The notes under the pieces were generated by a model. The model saw only the letters and a list, made by a program, of their open reading frames with translations, ran no database searches and was not told the origin of the DNA. The translations under genes and the position numbers were made by a program. From assembly GCA_021204045.1 (NCBI GenBank), contig JAJQAA010000048.1:28438-92437 (forward strand): 64,000 bases of DNA. Direction: 5' to 3'. Positions 60,372-64,000 of the stretch are shown here, one piece after another (the stretch's first letter is position 1; each line of letters opens with the position of its first letter). Origin of the DNA: Clostridiales bacterium. GTDB taxonomy: Bacteria; Bacillota; Clostridia; Lachnospirales; Lachnospiraceae.

Positions 60372-62099
60372 ATGGATAAGTATGAGTTCAATATCAAGGT
60401 AGAGCAGATACGCAAAATGGTAAAACGCGAGGATTATGAGATGGCAATGAAGATTGCCGATACCATTGACTGGAAAAAGGTGAAGAACGCGAATCTGCTT
60501 TCGATGGTTTCCCAGGTTTACGAGAAAAACGAGGAGTATCAGGACGCGAAAGATATCCTGCTGCTGGCGTTTGAGCGTGCGCCGATTGGGAAACGACTGC
60601 TCTACAAGCTGACGGAGCTGGCATTGAAGGAAGACAATCTGGAGGAAGCGCAGGCTTATTACCGGGAATTCTGTGAGCTGGCAAGAGACGACCCGCGCCA
60701 GCATCTGCTCCGCTATATGATCCTGAAGGCGATGGAGGCGCCGACGGAGCAGCAGATTCATTCTCTGGAGAGCTATACCGAGGAAGAACTTGATGAAAAA
60801 TGGCTGTATGAACTGGCGGAGCTTTATCATGAGGCGGGAGAAGAAGAAAAATGTGTAGCCGCCTGCGATAAAATCATGCTGATGTTTGGCCTGGGACAGT
60901 ATGTTGATAAGGCGATGGAACTGAAACTGCAGCATGCGGCGCTGACCAAATATCAGATGGATCTGGTGGAAAACCGTGAAAAATATGAGGAGAAGCTGCG
61001 CGCAGTCGAGCAGTCCTTTGAAGGGGAGGATTATAATGATAATGAGCTCCCGGATGAAGACGAATTTGCTACTTCTGCTGACGATGCGGAAGTAAAGACG
61101 GAGCCGGTTCCGGAACGGACGGAAGACCTGGAAAAAACGCGTATCTTTAAGGCGGTTCGCCGTTCACAGCCGGAGGAACCGGCGGAAGCAACGATATCCG
61201 CGTTGGAGCCACAGATGGAGCCACAGACGGAATCTCGGGTGGAACCCGGACCGGAACCGCAGCCTGAGGCCAGTGTTGTTGAGGAGGCGGATGAGGGATT
61301 GCCGACGCCGATAAAGCTGGTGAACCATCTGATGATTGAATCGCGGACTCCGGAGCGAGGAATGGTTGCCGCGAAGGAGACTCTGAAGCAGATCCGTATG
61401 GAAACCGGGATTAAAAACCAGGTGGCGAAAATTACCGGATCCAAACTAAACCAGAGAGGCATGCAGACGATTGCGGAAAAGCTGGAAGGGAAAGATCTGA
61501 TCATTGAAGAAGCGGGCGATCTGACAGCCGAGACGGTGAAAGACTTGGAGAAGTTTATTGCGCAGGATACCGACGCGATGCGGATATTATTGCTGGATAA
61601 TCCGCGTCAGATTGAGATGCTTTGCGCGGATAATCCATCGCTTGTGAGCCTGTTTGATCGGATCGACGGGGAAGCCTTGCACACGGGTTCAGAGTCCGAA
61701 CCCAAAGCGTCGGCAGAACCGGACAACCGGCCGGTGCGGCGGGTGGAACCGTTGCGCGACAGCGCGATGCAAATACCGGAGCCGGAGCCTGATATGATTT
61801 CGGGTCAGACCGTGGACGAAGAAGAGATGGACATCGATGATTTTGCTCAGTATGCCTGTGAATATGCGGCCGGGATTGACTGCAGCATTACCGGAAAAAG
61901 CATGCTGGCTTTGTATGAACGCATTGAGATCATGGAAGAAGATGGATTGCGTCTGACAAAGCCCAACGCTGAGGCGCTGATTGAAGAAGCTGCAGATCGC
62001 GCGGAAAAGCCGTCTCTGGGACGGGCGATTAAAGGGATCTTTTCCTCGAAATATAATAAGGATGGATTGCTGATTCTGAAGGAAGAACATTTTATCTGA
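60372..62099 (+). CDS. TPR protein with a degenerate AAA-like domain
   Basis: 575 aa. Residues 1-215 are TPR-like helices (DYEMAMKIADTIDWKKVKNA, YEKNEEYQDAKDILLLAFER). A Glu/Pro-rich linker (about 225-310) follows. Residues 315-430 resemble the AAA domain of CbbX/SpoVK-type ATPases: KDLIIEEAGDLTAETVKDLE aligns with a Walker B region but no Walker A is present. After an acidic spacer the end (QYACEYAAGIDCSI, GLRLTKPNAEALIEEAADRA) resembles the AAA lid domain. Probably a non-ATP-hydrolysing scaffold. Conserved in position after recR in relatives, as I recall. Confidence 0.6.
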   Translation: MDKYEFNIKVEQIRKMVKREDYEMAMKIADTIDWKKVKNANLLSMVSQVYEKNEEYQDAKDILLLAFERAPIGKRLLYKLTELALKEDNLEEAQAYYREFCELARDDPRQHLLRYMILKAMEAPTEQQIHSLESYTEEELDEKWLYELAELYHEAGEEEKCVAACDKIMLMFGLGQYVDKAMELKLQHAALTKYQMDLVENREKYEEKLRAVEQSFEGEDYNDNELPDEDEFATSADDAEVKTEPVPERTEDLEKTRIFKAVRRSQPEEPAEATISALEPQMEPQTESRVEPGPEPQPEASVVEEADEGLPTPIKLVNHLMIESRTPERGMVAAKETLKQIRMETGIKNQVAKITGSKLNQRGMQTIAEKLEGKDLIIEEAGDLTAETVKDLEKFIAQDTDAMRILLLDNPRQIEMLCADNPSLVSLFDRIDGEALHTGSESEPKASAEPDNRPVRRVEPLRDSAMQIPEPEPDMISGQTVDEEEMDIDDFAQYACEYAAGIDCSITGKSMLALYERIEIMEEDGLRLTKPNAEALIEEAADRAEKPSLGRAIKGIFSSKYNKDGLLILKEEHFI

Positions 62100-62935
62100 T
62101 GATGGACATTCGATTAATTGCGTTTGATTTGGACGGGACATTGCTGAACGGGCAGAAACAGTTGTCTGAGAATACGGTGAAAGAGCTGAAAGAATGCGTT
62201 TGCCGCGGAATTGAGATTGTCCCTTGTACGGGAAGGGTCTGGAAGGCTGTTCCGGATTTCATCCGGAATTTCCCGGGCATTCACTATGCAATTACAGCAA
62301 ACGGTGCGAAAGTTGAGGATGTCAAAGAAGGACGTCTGATTAATGAGCGGCAGATGAGCTGCAAAAAAACGGTAGAGCTTCTGAACTGGGGCAGGCAGTT
62401 CCGGCTGATGTATGATATATATACGGATGGTCGCGGGTTTATTGAGGAGCGATTCATTGGCCATATGAGTGAATACGGCGTTGTTCCGTGGATGGAGGAG
62501 GTAATCCTTGGTTCGCGAAAGCCTGTGCCGGATGTGGTAGAAATGATGCTTAAGCTTAATCAGCCGGCGGAAAAGATTAATTATTTCTTTGGAGATATGG
62601 AAGAACGGGCGCGTATCAGAGCGTTGCTGTCATCTCGGGACGATGTCGTGGTCTGCTCTTCGATTCCTTATAATCTGGAGCTCAATGAACCCGGCGCGAC
62701 GAAGGGAGAGGCACTTCTGCGCCTTGCCGACTATGTGGGGCTGGATCCATCGCAGACGATGTGTTTTGGCGATGGTGAAAATGATATTTCGATGCTGCAG
62801 ATGGCTGGCGTTGGTGTGGCAATGGAAAATGGTATTGAGGCGGCGAAGGAAGCTGCAGATTATGTTACAGCCAGCAATGAGGAAGACGGCGTCGCCAGGA
62901 TGCTGGAGCGGTTGCTTCGTGATGAGATTTGCTGA
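62099..62935 (+). CDS. Cof-type HAD-IIB hydrolase
   Basis: 278 aa. Motif I AFDLDGTLLN (residues 8-17), motif II TGR, motif III lysine, motif IV FGDGENDISML. Probably a sugar-phosphate or cofactor phosphatase; substrate unknown. Overlaps the TPR gene stop (TGATG). Start at ATG 62099 or 62102. Confidence 0.9.
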   Translation: MMDIRLIAFDLDGTLLNGQKQLSENTVKELKECVCRGIEIVPCTGRVWKAVPDFIRNFPGIHYAITANGAKVEDVKEGRLINERQMSCKKTVELLNWGRQFRLMYDIYTDGRGFIEERFIGHMSEYGVVPWMEEVILGSRKPVPDVVEMMLKLNQPAEKINYFFGDMEERARIRALLSSRDDVVVCSSIPYNLELNEPGATKGEALLRLADYVGLDPSQTMCFGDGENDISMLQMAGVGVAMENGIEAAKEAADYVTASNEEDGVARMLERLLRDEIC

Positions 62936-63009
62936 CCCTTACGTGCTACCTGGTACGATATAGGATTGGCTGTTTTGCAATAGTTGATTTTGGCTGGAAA
63001 AGGAGAATG

Positions 63010-63723
63010 ATGGAAATCATTTCGCAGCATTGGCTTTCCATTGTAGTGGGTGTTTTTCTGCTGTCGATGACGCTGTATGGACATTATCGGGGGTTTGTAC
63101 ATATCGCGCTGACGTTGTCAGCTCTGGTGATTAGTTTGGCCGCAGTGCGTTTTACGATGCCTTATGCGACGGCGTTCCTCAAAGAGAATACCGGTATTAC
63201 TCAGACGATTGAGGGAATGCTGATGAATGCGGCAGGCGCGGATGAGGCCGAAGAAGCACAGGAAGAGGAAGAGGACGAGTGGATCGAGCAGCTCAAATTA
63301 CCTTCGCAGTTGAAGGACTTGCTGCAGGAAAATAATAATCAGGAGATATATGAGCTTCTGGGAGTAGACAGCTTTTTTGATTTTATTGGCGCCTATCTCG
63401 CGGACATGGTGCTGAAAGCAGTCGCCGCGGTGATTTTGTTTATCCTGATTTATTTTTTACTGAGATGCCTGATTCACTGGCTGGATTTGCTTACGATGCT
63501 GCCGGTTTTGTCCGGGATTAATCAGATCGCCGGTGCGATATTGGGCGCGGTTCAGGGATTGCTTTGGCTGTGGATGGCCTGTCTGGTAATCGGGCTGTTT
63601 TCACAGACGGATTGGGCAACCGTTGTAATGGGGCAGATTGAGGGCAGCGCATGGCTGAGTTTCCTCTATAAGAACAATCTGATTAACTGGGTGTTTTTGG
63701 GTATCTTACGGGCGATTGGATAG
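63010..63723 (+). CDS. CvpA-like membrane protein
   Basis: 237 aa with four hydrophobic helices: one near the N-terminus (LSIVVGVFLLSMTLYGHYRG), another at 40-60, then an acidic loop (ADEAEEAQEEEEDEW) and two more in the C-terminal half (KAVAAVILFILIYFLLRCLI, GAVQGLLWLWMACLVIG). The arrangement fits the CvpA/colicin V production family, of unknown role; some members are linked to peptidoglycan or bile resistance. Start ATG 63010 follows AAAGGAG; a frame to 62929 has no site. Confidence 0.8.
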   Translation: MEIISQHWLSIVVGVFLLSMTLYGHYRGFVHIALTLSALVISLAAVRFTMPYATAFLKENTGITQTIEGMLMNAAGADEAEEAQEEEEDEWIEQLKLPSQLKDLLQENNNQEIYELLGVDSFFDFIGAYLADMVLKAVAAVILFILIYFLLRCLIHWLDLLTMLPVLSGINQIAGAILGAVQGLLWLWMACLVIGLFSQTDWATVVMGQIEGSAWLSFLYKNNLINWVFLGILRAIG

Positions 63724-63773
63724 AAAGACTCTGTAGAAAAACTCTGCTGTAGAAAAACTCTGGAAAAAATGTC

Positions 63774-63803
63774 TTGACAAAAGTCTTTCAATCGTGCTAT
63801 ATT
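63774..63803 (+). promoter_or_regulatory. rRNA operon promoter P1
   Basis: TTGACA at 63774-63779, 18-bp spacer, TATATT at 63798-63803. Two A-rich repeats of CTGTAGAAAAACTCTG lie upstream and could act as an UP element. Confidence 0.7.
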
Positions 63804-63809
63804 TAAAAC

Positions 63810-63836
63810 CCACCGCAAAGAGTAGGTGGACTTTTT
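63810..63836 (+). terminator. Possible attenuator between the rRNA promoters
   Basis: CCACC / GGTGG short stem with a 10-nt loop and CTTTTT tail, just downstream of P1. Confidence 0.45.
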
Positions 63837-63888
63837 ATCTGTTTTTAATATAGGGTCATAAAAATGATCATAAAAAAAGAAAAAACAG

Positions 63889-63917
63889 TTGACAAAAGAG
63901 TTTAAACATGGTATATT
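63889..63917 (+). promoter_or_regulatory. rRNA operon promoter P2
   Basis: TTGACA at 63889-63894, 17-bp spacer, TATATT at 63912-63917. Confidence 0.75.
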
Positions 63918-63929
63918 AAATGAGTTGCC

Positions 63930-64000
63930 GCTAAAAAAGCTGACAACGAGACGGACCTTGAAAATGGAAGATTGAACAGTGTTTAAAACCCTGAAGATTC
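63930..64000 (+). other. rRNA operon leader (5' transcribed spacer)
   Basis: Contains GACGGACCTTGAAAA, a sequence common in clostridial pre-16S leaders, after the P2 start. The 16S gene would begin beyond the window. Confidence 0.6.

Overview
The window reads as chromosomal DNA of an anaerobic Firmicute, most likely a Lachnospiraceae member. Supporting signs are strong AGGAGG-type ribosome sites, TTGACA/TATAAT promoters, a long Bacillus/Clostridium-type SRP RNA, and family-restricted proteins (DUF3881, DUF6128, EFR1-type ferredoxin, an RND pump with TolC-like partners in a Gram-positive background). Species cannot be fixed from the sequence alone.

Layout. (1) 1-10.1 kb: riboflavin operon ribD-ribE-ribBA-ribH behind a terminator hairpin that looks like the end of an FMN riboswitch. 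It is followed by an SsuABC/NMT1-type ABC transporter with its own promoter, a flavodoxin-ferredoxin fusion, a short-chain fatty acid transporter (AtoE type) and a DUF3881 gene. (2) 10.1-14.3 kb: a MATE pump divergent from a LysR regulator with a perfect palindromic operator, tRNA-Arg(CCT), then a small graveyard (kptA remnant, Smr gene, relaxase tail, broken GNAT gene). (3) 14.3-23.9 kb: an efflux locus of membrane fusion protein, RND pump, two TolC-like proteins and a response regulator, divergent from a two-component pair, with helically phased direct repeats between them. (4) 23.9-29.6 kb: accessory DNA, with a chimeric junction of two broken genes, then a divergent module: XRE repressor, ImmA/IrrE protease and DUF5131 on one side; a damaged Y-family polymerase, two zinc-ribbon proteins, a small protein and a second ImmA/IrrE protein on the other.

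(5) 29.9-46.75 kb: a mobile defence island of about 16.8 kb inserted in the 5' part of a low-molecular-weight protein tyrosine phosphatase gene. A 17-bp repeat (one mismatch) marks both ends: the left copy lies in a stranded gene start, the right copy in the intact gene just after the integrase. Cargo is an AAA_14/DUF4143 ATPase behind a repeat-rich promoter, a DUF3791-like protein, MobC with an oriT-like region, a Cro-like regulator, a complete type I restriction-modification set (hsdR with an N-terminal DUF4145/HEPN-like domain, hsdM, hsdS), a Hachiman pair (hamA, hamB), and ICE leftovers (Cys-rich VLP, replisome organizer, excisionase, integrase). The integrase and the replisome organizer each carry an in-frame TAA, so the island is probably stranded.

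(6) 46.7-64 kb: housekeeping genes: DUF885 lipoprotein, metG, TraX-like protein, tatD, tRNA-Val(GAC), rsmA, DUF6128 protein, tadA, SRP RNA, 6-phosphofructokinase, dnaX-ybaB-recR, a TPR protein ending in a degenerate AAA module, a Cof-type phosphatase, a CvpA-like protein, and the tandem promoters and leader of an rRNA operon running off the right end.

I recognise no wholly unknown system with confidence. The strongest candidates for new biology are the island's insertion into the phosphatase gene, the HEPN-like HsdR beside Hachiman, the phased repeats at the AAA_14 promoter, and the divergent XRE/ImmA/polymerase module. All calls are from reading the sequence; no database search was run.
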